A stretch of DNA of 64,000 nt from Pycnopodia helianthoides (GCA_032158295.1 CM063261.1:1302001-1366000), one strand, 5' to 3'; numbered from the stretch's first letter, positions 48,170 to 59,555 are shown. Translations and numbers: made by a program. The notes: a model not told the origin generated them from the sequence alone.

Positions 48170-49070
48170 GTCGGGATGAGAATGAAGTTGAAAACAGGGC
48201 TTTCTGCGGTTGATCCCCCCCCCCTACTTGTACAGAACTCGGCTTTGCCACAAGACCCTCATGACAAAGACCTAATCTCACCCAAGAAAATATCCCCCTG
48301 CTTCTTAAATAAACGCACACACACGTAATGTACACAAGCCACGATTTAGGATTAGCCTCTCACTTGCCTTTTAAAGCCTGGGCGCTACGTTTAACCAAGA
48401 GTTGAAGAAAAGGAAAGTTGGAGATCTTTGTGGACCGACACTTTTGCCATCATGAGGACGATGACGAGAACGAGGATGATAAAAACAACTTCAAAGCACA
48501 AGGACTGAGGAGACGGCTCAATTTTTCAAAACATTTTAGGAAATTTCTTTCTCGAGGGAAATACCCCGACCCATGTGTTATTAATTTGTCTGAGCACACC
48601 ATTATAAATGCTTAGCTCAAACTAATCTCACTTACATATATACCAAAAGGCCATGTGGAGTTTATTTGTTTGTGGCTTGTCCAACACTTAGTTTCCACAG
48701 AAAACACAAACAATATACAAAATTGTGGTATGATGGTTCTTCATAACTGAGAATCTAAGCTTCAATGAGAGTGATGGTTGACTGTTAGATCCAACTGCTT
48801 AAAAAATCATCCACGCACTCAAAATCTGTAAACCAAAAGGAGTGTCCCTGAAACCAATTTACCACAAAGGATAGAAGGCCTGGCTGTGGAACGTCCAGAA
48901 TTCTTTACTAGACCAAAGATATTGTACAGTATCTCTGAGCTTTCAATGGACCAGAAATAAGTTTGACAAGACCTGAAATTATTTGCAGCTTTTTAGGAGG
49001 AGATTAGGACTTAAGAAAGTACACAAGTGAGCGTCATTGCTGACAACAAACAGGTCTGAAACTAAGATCA
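48170..49070. other. Non-coding stretch, no gene seen
   Basis: A 65-codon acidic then basic frame at 48418-48615 begins without an ATG and has no family match that I recognise. It is not called as a gene. Confidence 0.35.
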
Positions 49071-49074
49071 AAAC

Positions 49075-49396
49075 TTAAAGGAACATTACAGAATCGGTAA
49101 GAAAAAAACTTGTAAAATCTACTTTTTGATCACAGATTTACATAAAACTTTCACGGTCTAATGATGATGATAGTAGAAAACATCCCTTGAAATATTTCTG
49201 TCTGAAATGCCATATTTGATGAGAAATGAATAAACTAATTTTGGAGTTTGATTGCTCAGTGGGCGTTTTATTCATGGCCGATCGATCTCAAACTTCTACA
49301 GGTTTGTCAGTTTATGTATATGGTGGATTACATAAAGTGCTTACACTGACAGCAACTGTTTTGTTAGCAAAAACCAATTCTGTAATGTTCCTTTAA
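49075..49396 (-). mobile_element. TTAAAGG MITE, type C
   Basis: 322 bp with ends TTAAAGGAACATTACAGAAT and AATTCTGTAATGTTCCTTTAA. It runs opposite to the copy at 17449-17833 and shares TTTGATCACAGATTTACATA-like sequence, GATGAGAAATGAATAAACTA and CTTCTACAGGTTTGTCAGTT. It is shorter than that copy by about 60 bp of interior. Confidence 0.88.
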
Positions 49397-49420
49397 TGGG
49401 GTAGGCTGACATGATGGCAA

Positions 49421-49592
49421 AGGCCTGGTGCTTTGTTTTTTGAAAAAGGCAAGGGCACCAGGGCCTTTTCTTCTTGGTAAAGGGGAACCTCTATGAGGAA
49501 ATTGTACATTTCTATTGGGACATTTCAAGGGGCATCGAGGCAATGACCAGGGGCAAAAGGAGGCAGAAGCCTTCATGAAGTATCAGGCCTGA
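49421..49592 (-). mobile_element. CAGGCCTG-family element, long-arm variant
   Basis: Left end AGGCCTGGTGC and right end GAAGTATCAGGCCTG. Interior on the minus strand: CTTTTGCCCCTGGTCATTGC, CTCGATGCCCCTTGAAATGT and CAATAGAAATGTAC. It starts 25 bp after the type C MITE ends. Confidence 0.78.
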
Positions 49593-49599
49593 TGACATC

Positions 49600-51819
49600 T
49601 CTTCCTTGTAAGTTTTAGTAGCGCCCATAGTTATAGATTTCAAGGAGTTGTTATGAACACAGTATCCTCAGCACCAGAGAGGCAGGTCGAAGCAGAAGGA
49701 TTTATTTACATCTGAAGAAAACAACAGCTACTTTTTTTGTTCACTAGGCGCCAGGCGGACGAAAAAAGTAAGTCTGATTTCAGATAAAAGTCAGACATTT
49801 CTCATCACTGGTATACATAAGTTAATCTTTTAAAAGTAAGTGTAGGACTTGTTCTGTTGTGGGATTAATGGCATCCCCCCAAAAATTTACTGGACTCTGG
49901 CCAGTGGTCTGGTAGCTACTTCGAACCCATGCTAGCCCCCTATCAGACAGTTACATCAAGTCTTCATTAAACACAAATCAAGTTCTCTAGCATTCAACAA
50001 ATTTACCACATCAGCTTTAAAAAAACAATCTCCTCTACATGTGTCAGTTAAATCAAAAACATCACTTCGTCAAAACATTTTAGACATGGCTTTTTTAACA
50101 TCAACATTTTGCGATCTTTCAATACATTTATTTAGAGATTCTCAGTTAATGGCTAATTCCTTTACAATTTGTGATTTTTGTATGAATAATTTCTATTCCG
50201 TGACAGGGAAAAAAAAAAGGTGAATTAAAAATTTACAAGATAGGGCTAGCTAATTTGATTACAGAAAGCCGATCGCAGGGATACAGGAATGGTTTCCCAT
50301 CTGGTTTTCTAGAATTTGTGTCTCCAGATTTGATGCAGTAAGACAGAGGGTACGGGGGATTTGGGCTTAGGATTTTTCAACTTCTTGAAAAATTAAATCT
50401 TGGGCCACAGTTAAAAACCTCTGGCCAATGTCGTAAAGCTTTTGCAGAAGATATGACTTCATTATTCTGATAAAAGTAAGAATAAAGAGGAACTGGTAAG
50501 TAACAGTCTCTTGACTTTTTCCCTGGTAGTTAAAAGTTGTTTTGGCTTCCCTATTTTTAATTTTTTATTTTGTTTAAAGGGATTCATTTTGCAAGGGATT
50601 TTTCTGCACGTTCATTGTCGGTAGTCTTGGTTTCACAAATTGAATAAGAACCAAGTGTTTCATGGGCAAACTCTCTCCCACACTTACATCGCCTTTGAGA
50701 AAGATTCTGCCATGGTCAAAACATCCGGCCTTTCACAATTTTTTTGCTATTTTGGCTGGTATGCAGTTTGCACCAGCTTAGTTTTCAAGACAATTGGTTA
50801 ATCGATAACAAGTTCATAACAGCTCATGGAGTGAGCAAATATACAACAAGTTAGCTTTCCGATAAAAATCATTCTGCACGTTTCTAGTCTCTCAATCATT
50901 TCCAATAACGTTATGTTTATACAAGCAGGCCAGTATAAAATTGGGCACTCATTATCTTGTTCTTTTCAAGGGACATTAAACAGTTTACATAAAAAGGCAG
51001 TAACCAAGTCCTTGTGTGTGTGTATAAAGACCTCTTGGGCCGACCACTATCTGCTCCATGGGTCACAGCATCCAAACAATGTCCCCCCTAACGGAAAATA
51101 AAGCCTGGTGTACCAGTGGCTGCTTGTTGTGCAGGTTTTGAACAATACAAAAACCACAACCACAAGAGTTTCATGGAAAAAGCTCTGGCACACAGGGGGT
51201 GGCTGTACTTGAAATGGACTGCCCAATTAAAAAAATAAACAGGTCAGGGGTCACAACCGGGCTGTCACTCACTCTCTGACCCACTTTGCATCTCTGGCCA
51301 AAGGTGAGGGAATGAGCCACTGGACTCTGAGCAATTAACCACTTAGTGTGTTGAGGTTTTTTGAGGGGGGGGGGGTGTTTTTTCTTCCCCTGATTTAGCA
51401 ATTTTGTTTTGTGGTTGAGAAAAAAGACTAGTGAGCATTTCACCATTTAAATTTCTGTTGTTGGAAGGGGGGGTTTTATTGCCTACCTGAAATTTGAAAA
51501 CAAATTCAACCTGTTCTTTCAGGTTTCGATGAGTGGTTTGGGGCAATGTTTCTGTGACACTATCGTGATCTGTATACCACATTTTGTTATAATATGAAGG
51601 AAGTAGAAAGGCTCTATTGAATCAGAAAGGGCAACAGATGTGCTTGATGGATGGCTTAGAAATTGCAAAAGCTAATAATAATAATAATTGCAGACACTAT
51701 TATGGTTTGAAAATTAAAGTGAGAGTTCATCACTGTTTTTAGGAACAGGGAAGAGATTGGCCGAATTTGAAAATTCCTGCAAGGGTCTTGACCCAGAACC
51801 ATCTCCGATGTTACAATTC
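49600..51819. other. AT-rich non-coding stretch, no gene seen
   Basis: One AC-rich patch, a G10 run near 51365 and an ACTGGACTCTGGCCAGTGG word near 49890 that resembles the 27-kb repeat family. No exon was recognised. Confidence 0.4.
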
Positions 51820-51844
51820 AGGAGGTTTACAGACTCTGTGCATC
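51820..51844 (+). repeat. 25-nt word shared exactly with 159-183
   Basis: Identical in sequence and orientation to 159-183, with unrelated flanks. Confidence 0.6.
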
Positions 51845-51849
51845 ACCAG

Positions 51850-53480
51850 AAATATAAAACAACAGGTTTGGACACAATGTGCACTATTTCCTATCTCCCT
51901 TTGGTGACTGCTTTACTTCTTTCAAGAAAATTTGAAGGCTCAAGGCGATTTTGAAAAAAATCCTGAAATCAGGAAAAACCCTGAGAGATCACCCGCTGTA
52001 GAAGAGTAATTGAATTCCTAGCCTCTACTTTCAATAAACACATTATTAAAAGAATTTTGAAAATTATAATACATTTGAGTCAAAGGAAGACAAACGCATA
52101 GTTCATTTCGGGGCTTATTTTGATTGCGACAACTGAAATAAGCAATAGTGATTTATGGGGTCTACAACTGCTACTTACTAGACTTAGACAGGAATTTTGT
52201 GCAGGCAGATCGGTGCACTCTGCTGGTATGAACTTTGTTTATGATCAGTGAGCTTCCGGATTAAACTCATAATTTCTTCCTTCTAAATTACAAATCCTAC
52301 ACTTAGCATTCTCTTTTCTAAATACTGTGCAACAGTTGGTAGTAGGCAAGCATTTCTTCAGAATCTTCCGTTATTTTTCTTTGATGAGGCGTTCCCTTCT
52401 CGAGAACTCAAGACCCTGCCTAAGAAAGCAGCCAGGAACACTTGGAGTTCCCCCCCCCCCCCGTTCACAGTAAACGTTACCGAGACACATCAAGTCCGGC
52501 CCTTGTGCAAAGCAGCACAACACTCCCTCCACAGGCCGACCAAACAACTTGTGTCAATACACATGGATCTCTCAGGGGGTGCCGCCATATCCACGAACCA
52601 TGTCAATTTACCAGATAAAAATCTACATTATACAGTTTTTATTTATTCCCCGTTTGTCTCTTGGTGCTAAACGATGTTGAGGGAGGTCTTCCGTGGGCAT
52701 ATTTATTTTTTTGAGGGGGGGGGGGAGAAGGTGATCTCATCCAAGTGGGAGCTTATTGTTTTTTCAAGAATTGCCCGTTGGTTTTTCACAGAACTATATT
52801 CTTTCTCTGTTTCTGTGTCATCACTAACAAAAACTGTCGGCAGTTGTTATAGATTTTTGAGAGGCATTGTTGTTGGCATTGTTTGTCGCTTAACCATGTG
52901 CCCTAAATCCAGCATTTATTATAACTGGCACATACTCGCTATTTAGATCAAATTTAATTCCTCCATAATGGCATCCCTTCAAATTTGGCCTTTATGGCCG
53001 ACACGCACGCACACGCTGATCTCATTTTAATCAAAAGAAATACAAAATACTGTACTGTTCTACATTCATATCCGATTGCTTACCCCCCTTTTATTTATAC
53101 ATGGATTTGTCATTAACTGCCCGCACGTGCTTAGATTTCCTAACTCACTTTTATAAATTTCTTCACATTCTACTGCCAATTATTTTGTGCATTTTCTTTC
53201 TTTTTCTACATAATTATTCAAACATGTTTACAACATTTCAATGAGAACAAAAACAAACACTTAAAATTTTTCTCAACCTGGACGACATTTATCACAGAAA
53301 TTCAAATCCACATCTAACAACTGGCCACTTCCCTAAACATTCAAGACAATGCAAAGCAAAACCTATGATAACTCCAGGCCAACTGTTTTTCAGGGGGGGG
53401 GGCATTACAAAAATGATTGTGCATTAAGTCAATTAACATTGATTCGGCAATGCCCCCCCCTCCCCCCCGGTCAATATTAA
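51850..53480. other. AT-rich non-coding stretch, no gene seen
   Basis: C-runs near 52451-52462 and 53447-53468 and G-runs near 52716 and 53393. No repeat family member and no exon recognised. Confidence 0.4.
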
Positions 53481-53489
53481 TTAACCTGT

Positions 53490-53720
53490 TTAGATATTGG
53501 GCATGGATTTAGTACAGGTGTACGTCACGTGTATGTTATGCTTGCCGCATTACCCACGTAGAGGTACGCGGCGGGTACGTGGAACATCGCGAGAATTAAA
53601 CACGGTTACACGGTAGTGAACTGGTCTATTGGAAAAGGAGGCTGTAAATTTAAATCAATTTCAAACGTCTGTTTTACGAGATTGCCGCGGTGACGGCAGA
53701 ACCTTGGCAGGTAAAGCCCA
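53490..53720. promoter_or_regulatory. CpG-containing block with E-box
   Basis: Contains ACGTCACGTG near 53522-53531 (CRE half-site overlapping a CACGTG E-box), then a CpG-rich stretch with CCCACGTAG, GTACGCGG and TCGCGAG. The CpG density is unusual for the window. Function inferred. Confidence 0.3.
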
Positions 53721-53850
53721 GTTTGTTTAAAGGTTTGACCCTTGTACAAAAATTATATACAATTCTTAAAAGAACAAGTCTTTTCACAAGATTATTTTCA
53801 ACATCTTCAATATTTTCTCACTTCTTCCGATGAGGAGCACTTTGCTCTTG

Positions 53851-54201
53851 TTAAAGGTGCTTCATGAATATTCATTTGTTGTTATTCAGAATACAAAGTA
53901 ATGAATACAGCAGATTTGTTGTTGACCCTTTCCACCCAAGTTTACAAAAACTGTTGCAAATCTGACAAATAGGCTCGAAATACTACAGTTTTTAAGAAAT
54001 GGGTAAAATAATTAGTCTTTATCGCGCGTGTCCAAAACCTGAAGTTTGAAAACAGTGAAAACACATGATGGAGTTTGTCACTGTTTTCTCATGACTCCAA
54101 AGACCGATTGAGCTTAACATTACACAGGTTTGTCATTTCATATGTTGGGTTACATAAAGTGCAGATACGAGTCTTTGAAAATGACCAATGCTGTGCTTTA
54201 A
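53851..54201 (+). mobile_element. TTAAAGG MITE, type D, diverged
   Basis: 351 bp. Ends TTAAAGGTGC and ATGACCAATGCTGTGCTTTAA. Internal stem-loop GAAAACAGTGA (54048-54058) / TCACTGTTTTC (54078-54088). The core GACCGATTGAGCTTAACATT followed by ACACAGGTTTGTCATTTCAT is nearly identical to 35698-36013. It abuts the repeat at 54207. Confidence 0.8.
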
Positions 54202-54206
54202 ACCAC

Positions 54207-54385
54207 TTGAGGACCAGTCAAAATTCTCTCCAAGTGGTCTGGCTGGCTATTTCAGTGTTGAAAAGCATCCATCTTTAATATGAAATATGGACTAGTAGAC
54301 AAAAATGGCGGGCGGACTAGTGCAATTGACAGGCTAACTGGTCAAGCCTGCTGGCTATTCACTGAAACAGTTAAGGGAAAACCCT
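54207..54385 (+). repeat. Dispersed repeat, copy 2 (pair with 27070-27265)
   Basis: Same order of words as at 27070-27265: GGACCAGTCAAAATTCTCTC, CAAGTGGTCTGGCTG, GACAGGCTAACTGGTC and GGGAAAACCCTGG. The last word merges into the CAGGCCTG-family copy at 54381. Confidence 0.65.
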
Positions 54386-54478
54386 GGAACATTTCAAGAG
54401 GCACCAAGGCAATGACCAGGGGCAATGGAGGCAATTGCTTCCGTTGCCCCTGCAAGAAGTAACGTATATCAAGCCTGC
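54381..54478 (-). mobile_element. CAGGCCTG-family element, truncated
   Basis: Contains ACATTTCAAGAGGCACCAAG, GCAATGACCAGGGGCAATGG and AGGCAATTGCTTCCGTTGCC, and ends TATATCAAGCCTG. The left inverted end is missing or replaced by the neighbouring repeat. Confidence 0.75.
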
Positions 54479-54489
54479 TGCAAATACAG

Positions 54490-56915
54490 TGTTGCTCACC
54501 AGGTAGAATTTGAATAAAATCTTATTTTCATTAAACATGGCAAATGTATCCTGTACGACGACAGAACACACACGCTCTGCTTTTACCAAAAAAATAGTTC
54601 GACCGAAAAACGTAAGACTGCTGAAAATAGCCTGGCCCCTTTTATTATGCAGCCATACATTATCATAATTCTAATACTTGGTACAGGGAATCCAACAGAG
54701 TAATACATTCGATGGCTGATTAACTATGGTCAAAGAAAATGGCGGTTGAAACCAATTCCTTGACTAAATGCTTGATTTCAAAATCTGGGTTTAAAAGGTC
54801 AACATTAATTAACAACAAGTTTGAGCAAATAATTACTATTCTGAGGGTGGCATATATCTTTTGTGTCGACGGCAATTTTGGAGGGAAAATTAGCAAGCCA
54901 GCCGTAAGTAGCAAGGCAGACGGCCTCAAGAACAAATACCACACGTATCTTTAGCAAGCAAAGCGCTGTTACAATTTAATAAAGACCATCCATGCACTGT
55001 CTACATGGAGTAATCTTCGCTTTTTTTAATAAAGGCCTCTCATTCATGGACTCTGATTATAGCAGAGCACCAAGCAATCAAGCTTTAAAGTGATTTAGAG
55101 TGAATATTTTAAGCCATTTTTTCCAATCCGCTTACATATCGACTTCAATATTAAAACTGTTGCCAGCAACGCAGAGTCTCCATTGGTGTTAACTACTTAA
55201 CACCACAAGGGTACGGGGGAACCGGCCTTCCACGGACAACCAGTTATGGAAAGTCAGTGTAATTCATCAATGGTCGCTGCACTGTAACATCAGACTCGCT
55301 GATGTGTACAAACAAATGGGAGCTCCGGTTGGTAGTTTAGGGTCAAAGGTCACGTCCATTGAGTCCTCATGCACAGCTATGTAAACAAAACAATGTGCAG
55401 GGACGATTTGCCAATACAGTAGGGTCTTTTCCAAGCACACAGACCCGTGTTTACACACAACTCCAGCGAGTAGAAAGGAAGGGTGAGACTGAGAGATGGG
55501 AGGCGTGAAAAAGAAAGAAATGCGAGGCTCCACTGGAAGCTCACAATGAACTTTAACGACTGCCTGATTGTTGATAATTAGGAGTTCATGATTTTTAAAA
55601 TGCCTAATGGGGGGGGGGGGGGTTGGTTTGTGTACTCATGACCATGAATGTGCATCTGCACTGTGTATTAAACACACAAAAAAGGTTAAACTGCTACAGT
55701 AGTGGAAATATTATTAGGAATAAAGTTGAATGGACTTTTCGTTTTCCGTTGATGGAGTAGGACATGGAGATTCTATTTTAATTTTATGACATTGCACCCT
55801 CATTATGGGACACAATTTGTAGAACAGGGAAATTTTGCAGTTGGAAAAAAAGCTGTGTCTGCTCGAAAACGCTAAAACAAATGTTAACTTCTTATTTGCA
55901 CCGGTTTGACAAATAGCATCAGGCGAGCCGAAAAACATTAATGCATGAAATTGGGAAGTTGCTAGGGGCAGAAATGCGAACGAACACAAGAAGAAAAAAA
56001 AACGGATGGAATAGAATGCGACGTAAAAAGATTGGTCCCCCTTTCTCAGCATGACAGAAATTTAATAAAATAGAACACTTGTGCCTGCTGTGTGATTGTA
56101 GCGTCTGGAATTACACTTTAAACAGGCTATCCATACGAAATATCACTGTCACCTTGAACGAGAAAATGTGCCAATGTATGTTCAAGTGTTTTGATTGAAG
56201 AAAAAGCAACTTTCCGCACTACGGCACACTTTCCTAATTAAAAGGATAGTCGAGAATCTATATGCTGAACACTGCTCAATCCGTTCGCCTTAATTTCCAG
56301 CAGGGTGTCAAGAAAATAACCTGTGAAATTTTCAGTAAAATATATGCAAATGGTTTCAAGAAACAGCAGTTTCGGATTTATTACAGATTCCAAGCGTAGT
56401 GCCTCACAAAATTGTCGTTGCAGGCAAGTTTCATCAGAGATGATTTAAGCCACTTTTCTAAACATTGATGACATTACAGATGGACAAATTCTGAGCATGA
56501 CTAGAGAACATTACAGCAAGCCAATCTCTCAGATAGAAAATATGTACAACTTCATTTGTTCCGACTTTGAACATTCCTTTCCCCAGACATGTTTGCCAGC
56601 AACTTTTTAAAAACTACTTCAATCACAAACTGCTTTCATGTGCGCACTCTACATTGTGCATTTTACGTGTGCACTTTAAAAAAAGGAACTCTAAACTTTC
56701 TCTTAATTGAACCTGACACCTGTTGTAATAATTGTTTTTCTATAGTCTCGATATTGATTGAAATGGAAGGAGTATACCGTAGATTAGAGTTACAAAATAT
56801 ACAAGATAAGAGCACGTGCAGTTGATTTCAAAAGCCGGGTAGTATCTTCCTTTAATGAGAGAAGGTGGGCAGCAACACCCAGAAAATTGACAATATTTTC
56901 TAATCTTTGAGTGTA
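54490..56915. other. Non-coding stretch, no gene seen
   Basis: A frame at 54739-54954 contains a donor-like CCGTAAGT near 54903 but lacks a convincing acceptor. A G13 run lies at about 55610-55622. No gene is called. Confidence 0.38.
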
Positions 56916-56919
56916 GCGT

Positions 56920-57130
56920 GGCATTTTTAGTGAAGAGTGTCCCGGTCCGAGTCAAGACACCGTTCGTCGAGACTATGAAACGCTGTATCTTTCCCGCGCT
57001 GGTCACCGCCCGTGGGCAGTGCACGTGACGCCGGGTGGATAACGTTAGCGTAGCGACAGACAGGGTGTCAATGTCAGACGACGACTGTCATGAGGCGCAG
57101 TGATAGGTGAGACGTCTGGCTAGGCTTAAG
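56920..57130. promoter_or_regulatory. CpG-dense block, possible promoter or exon
   Basis: One of the most CpG-dense segments in the window, with CACGTGACGCCGG and ACGTTAGCGTAGCG near 57020-57055. On the minus strand a Ser/Thr-rich frame stays open from about 57095 to 56740 after an acceptor-like CATGACAG. Its phase would fit the exon at 57627-57736, but the polypyrimidine tract is poor. On the plus strand GATAGGTGAGACG near 57104 resembles a donor. The role is unresolved. Confidence 0.28.
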
Positions 57131-57626
57131 CACCAGGTGTATTGGATGGAATGTCCTTGATTCATCAACGCCATAACCGTCAACAAAAAAAGAGAACTTC
57201 AGCAGCAGAGGCAGTTTTTTTTATGAGCTGTGTTTCTTACGTTTTCTCTCTGAGCATGGAGAGGATGAGGCAAACACCGAAACCAAAGAATTTCCGTTAA
57301 GTTGGAAATTTGCAGTTTGATTTTACACAGAAGCTGTCGATTTAGTTACAAACACACATAAAATGTGTTCAAGATTTGTTTTTAAGATCAACGATATTTA
57401 AAAAAAATTATACACATATCTAGAAATCTATTTACAAATATTGGGATAGAAAGCAAACAGATAACCACATGATCAAAAGAACACAACATGTGTATCGACG
57501 ATAGAATCATGCTTTGAGGCCATTAGGGTCTGCCTCAAAATTGTGAACACCCTGCAAAATGGTAGGTCTACAATTTCAATCATGATCTGTTAAGTGTCAG
57601 TTGAAATTTTTTTAAAGTGGGCTTAC

Positions 57627-57736
57627 CGAAGAGCCGGGTACCATGGAGCCATTAGGATGGTAACCACCAGCGATGATCGCCAGGTTGTTATAAGCTGCAA
57701 ACCTTGCAATATCATGAAAATGCTCCGCTTTGCTTC
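57627..57736 (-). CDS. Candidate internal coding exon, kelch-like peptide
   Basis: On the minus strand a polypyrimidine tract ending TTCTTCTGGCAG precedes this 110-nt segment, and TCG/GTAAGC follows. Both match animal splice consensus well. One frame reads SKAEHFHDIARFAAYNNLAI, then IAGGYHPNGSMVPGSS. The YNN-x-hhhh-GGY pattern resembles one blade of a kelch beta-propeller, where a hydrophobic strand ends in a double glycine. The exon would begin with the last two bases of a codon and end on a codon boundary. A second frame is also open, so the assignment is not certain. No further exon was found with confidence. The likely function is unknown, and the parent gene would run right to left with very long introns. 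Confidence 0.42.
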
Positions 57737-57942
57737 CTGCCAGAAGAATTAAAAGGGAAAAAAATAATGTTTAAATCCAACAAAGGAATCTAACATACCG
57801 CTCCTCTTTATGGCAGAGGAGAGCAGGGAAAACACAATCCCTTAGGATAAAGGATCAATGAGGATTAACAAGTGGGGATTATCCCTTCTTGGAAAATCAG
57901 TTTTCATAGCTTAGTGCTAATAAGGTAATACAGAAGAAACGG

Positions 57943-58106
57943 TCTGGCCTGAAACATCACAGAGGCAATGGAGGTCTTCATGATTCAAGCCCCTTGGTGC
58001 CCCTAAAAATGCTCCAAATGCTCGGCAGTAGAATTGTTACATTTGTCCTCGACATGGAAGAAAAACTGCCTTGCCTTTTTACAAGTAATGAAGTATCAAA
58101 CCTTTG
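57943..58106 (+). mobile_element. CAGGCCTG-family element, diverged
   Basis: Starts TCTGGCCTGAAACATCACAG, continues with GGCAATGGAGGTCTTCATG and CCCCTTGGTGCCCCTAAAAA, and ends GAAGTATCAAACCTTTG. The end is the diverged complement of the start. Confidence 0.7.
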
Positions 58107-58129
58107 ACTGGATAAACTTTCTCCTTTCA

Positions 58130-58290
58130 AAGGGGCAAGGCAATTTTATTATTGAGGAATAAGAGGACGAACTTAAGGTGCATCGAGGCCAAAAAGGTCA
58201 AGGGATAAATTTATGGCTTACATTTCAAGGGGCACTGCATTGAAGCACAGAAAAAAACGGAAACAGTGGGGGCAGTTGCTTAGATCGTGC
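58130..58290 (-). mobile_element. CAGGCCTG-family fragment
   Basis: GGGGCAAGGCAATTTTATTA, GGTGCATCGAGGCCAAAAAG and ACATTTCAAGGGGCACTGC follow family order in minus orientation, but both ends are lost. Adjacent to the copy at 57943-58106 in opposite orientation. Confidence 0.55.
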
Positions 58291-58399
58291 TGAAGATGAG
58301 CCGTGCAACTGCTGTTTGTCCAAAAGATGAAAGAGCCAGGCAAAGTAGGACTTTGTACATTGCTTTTAAGTTTTCAATGGCACAGCTAAGAAATCAACA

Positions 58400-58440
58400 A
58401 CGAGGAAATCAGCTGATCTGCTGAAAAATTGCATGCCCGG
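58400..58440 (+). mobile_element. CAGGCATGCAACTT-family right end only
   Basis: CGAGGAAATCAGCTGATCTG followed by CTGAAAAATTGCATGCCCGG matches the last 40 bp of the intact copy at 41465-41604. Confidence 0.65.
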
Positions 58441-58444
58441 AGAA

Positions 58445-59415
58445 TGAGCTCAGTGCGTAGCGTTAAGCATGGATGCAAACAATTCATAAAAGCACAATAA
58501 ACGATGCAATCGCATGACTACTCAATTTCTTTCTTTTCTATCAGAGAAACAAATACCAAAAATGACATAATTCTAACAATATCAATTTTGTAAGCCGAGC
58601 CTCTCCGTCAAAGATTTTTTTACAGTTAGCAGTCATCCATAGCGGTGGGTCAAGTTCATAATATCAGCGAGTGTAATTAACGTCAATATGGCTTGTTCAT
58701 TAACTGGTTCACTGCTCGATCTGTTAATAAACAATCCATGCTTGGCCTTGGGACCGACTCAACAGAGGTTCCTTTAAACCATCTTTCATAATGATTTTTC
58801 CATTTCAAGTGATGACCCCGACATTATGTTGTTTTTTTTCTTTCTTAAAAGCTTCTCTCATATTTCATAATGATTTCTAAAAAGGAAGGGACTAATTTCA
58901 TTTTTTTCTGATCATCAGCCCTATGATTTTGGGCTCAGAAACTAGATTTTACAATCACAAATTTTAGTAGAAATGCACGGAGAAGGTCACGATGACATTT
59001 ACACTGCAGAATTTGTGATCCACACCATCCTTGGGCCAGAATTTAGAAATGTATGGTTTCCAAACTTGCTGATATTTGAAAAGCCGGGAATCCAAATGAA
59101 CTACAAGCTTAACCCTAACTCCCATGAGTGATTTACTAGAATACTTCCCCACTCTAACAAAATTCAACACCATATGGCAACTCAACACCCAAACTGTTGG
59201 ACTCTAAAATGCTGGTGTGCATGATCAGTTTACTAGCACAGCCCTCAATTTAACAAAATCAAACAAAACATGAAGTAGTATTCTGATGAGTTGGAAATGG
59301 CAAAGGTTCAAAATCATAAATTACTTTTTAAAGTAAAAACCCACAAGGGAAACTGACTAGGTGAATTTGTGGTTTTTGTCATACAAATGATTGATAAAGT
59401 TGGGTGTCCCGCACA
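58445..59415. other. AT-rich non-coding stretch, no gene seen
   Basis: A 74-codon minus-strand frame at 58964-59188 has no recognisable motif or splice context. Nothing else is apparent. Confidence 0.4.
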
Positions 59416-59418
59416 GCC

Positions 59419-59555
59419 CAGGCCTGGTATTTCATCTTTGAGAGGGCAAGCCATTTTCATTTTGCAAAGGGCACCTCCATTAAAGGTCTGAGGGAAACTT
59501 TTGGCGGGGCACCAAGGCCAAGACCAGGGCACCAGAGGGCACATCTCTGTGGCCC
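59419..59555 (-). mobile_element. CAGGCCTG-family element
   Basis: Starts CAGGCCTGGTATTTCATCTT, then GAGAGGGCAAGCCATTTTCA, TTTTGCAAAGGGCACCTCCA, GGGGCACCAAGGCCAAGACC and GGGCACCAGAGGGC. This is the reverse orientation of 61149-61308. The far end is truncated. Confidence 0.8.

Noticed and set aside
48418..48615. 65-codon frame with acidic and basic segments
   Set aside because: There is no ATG and no framing splice sites. The composition is suggestive but could not be tied to any family.
54739..54954. 71-codon ORF with an internal donor-like GTAAGT
   Set aside because: No convincing acceptor or polypyrimidine tract precedes it, and the peptide shows no motif.
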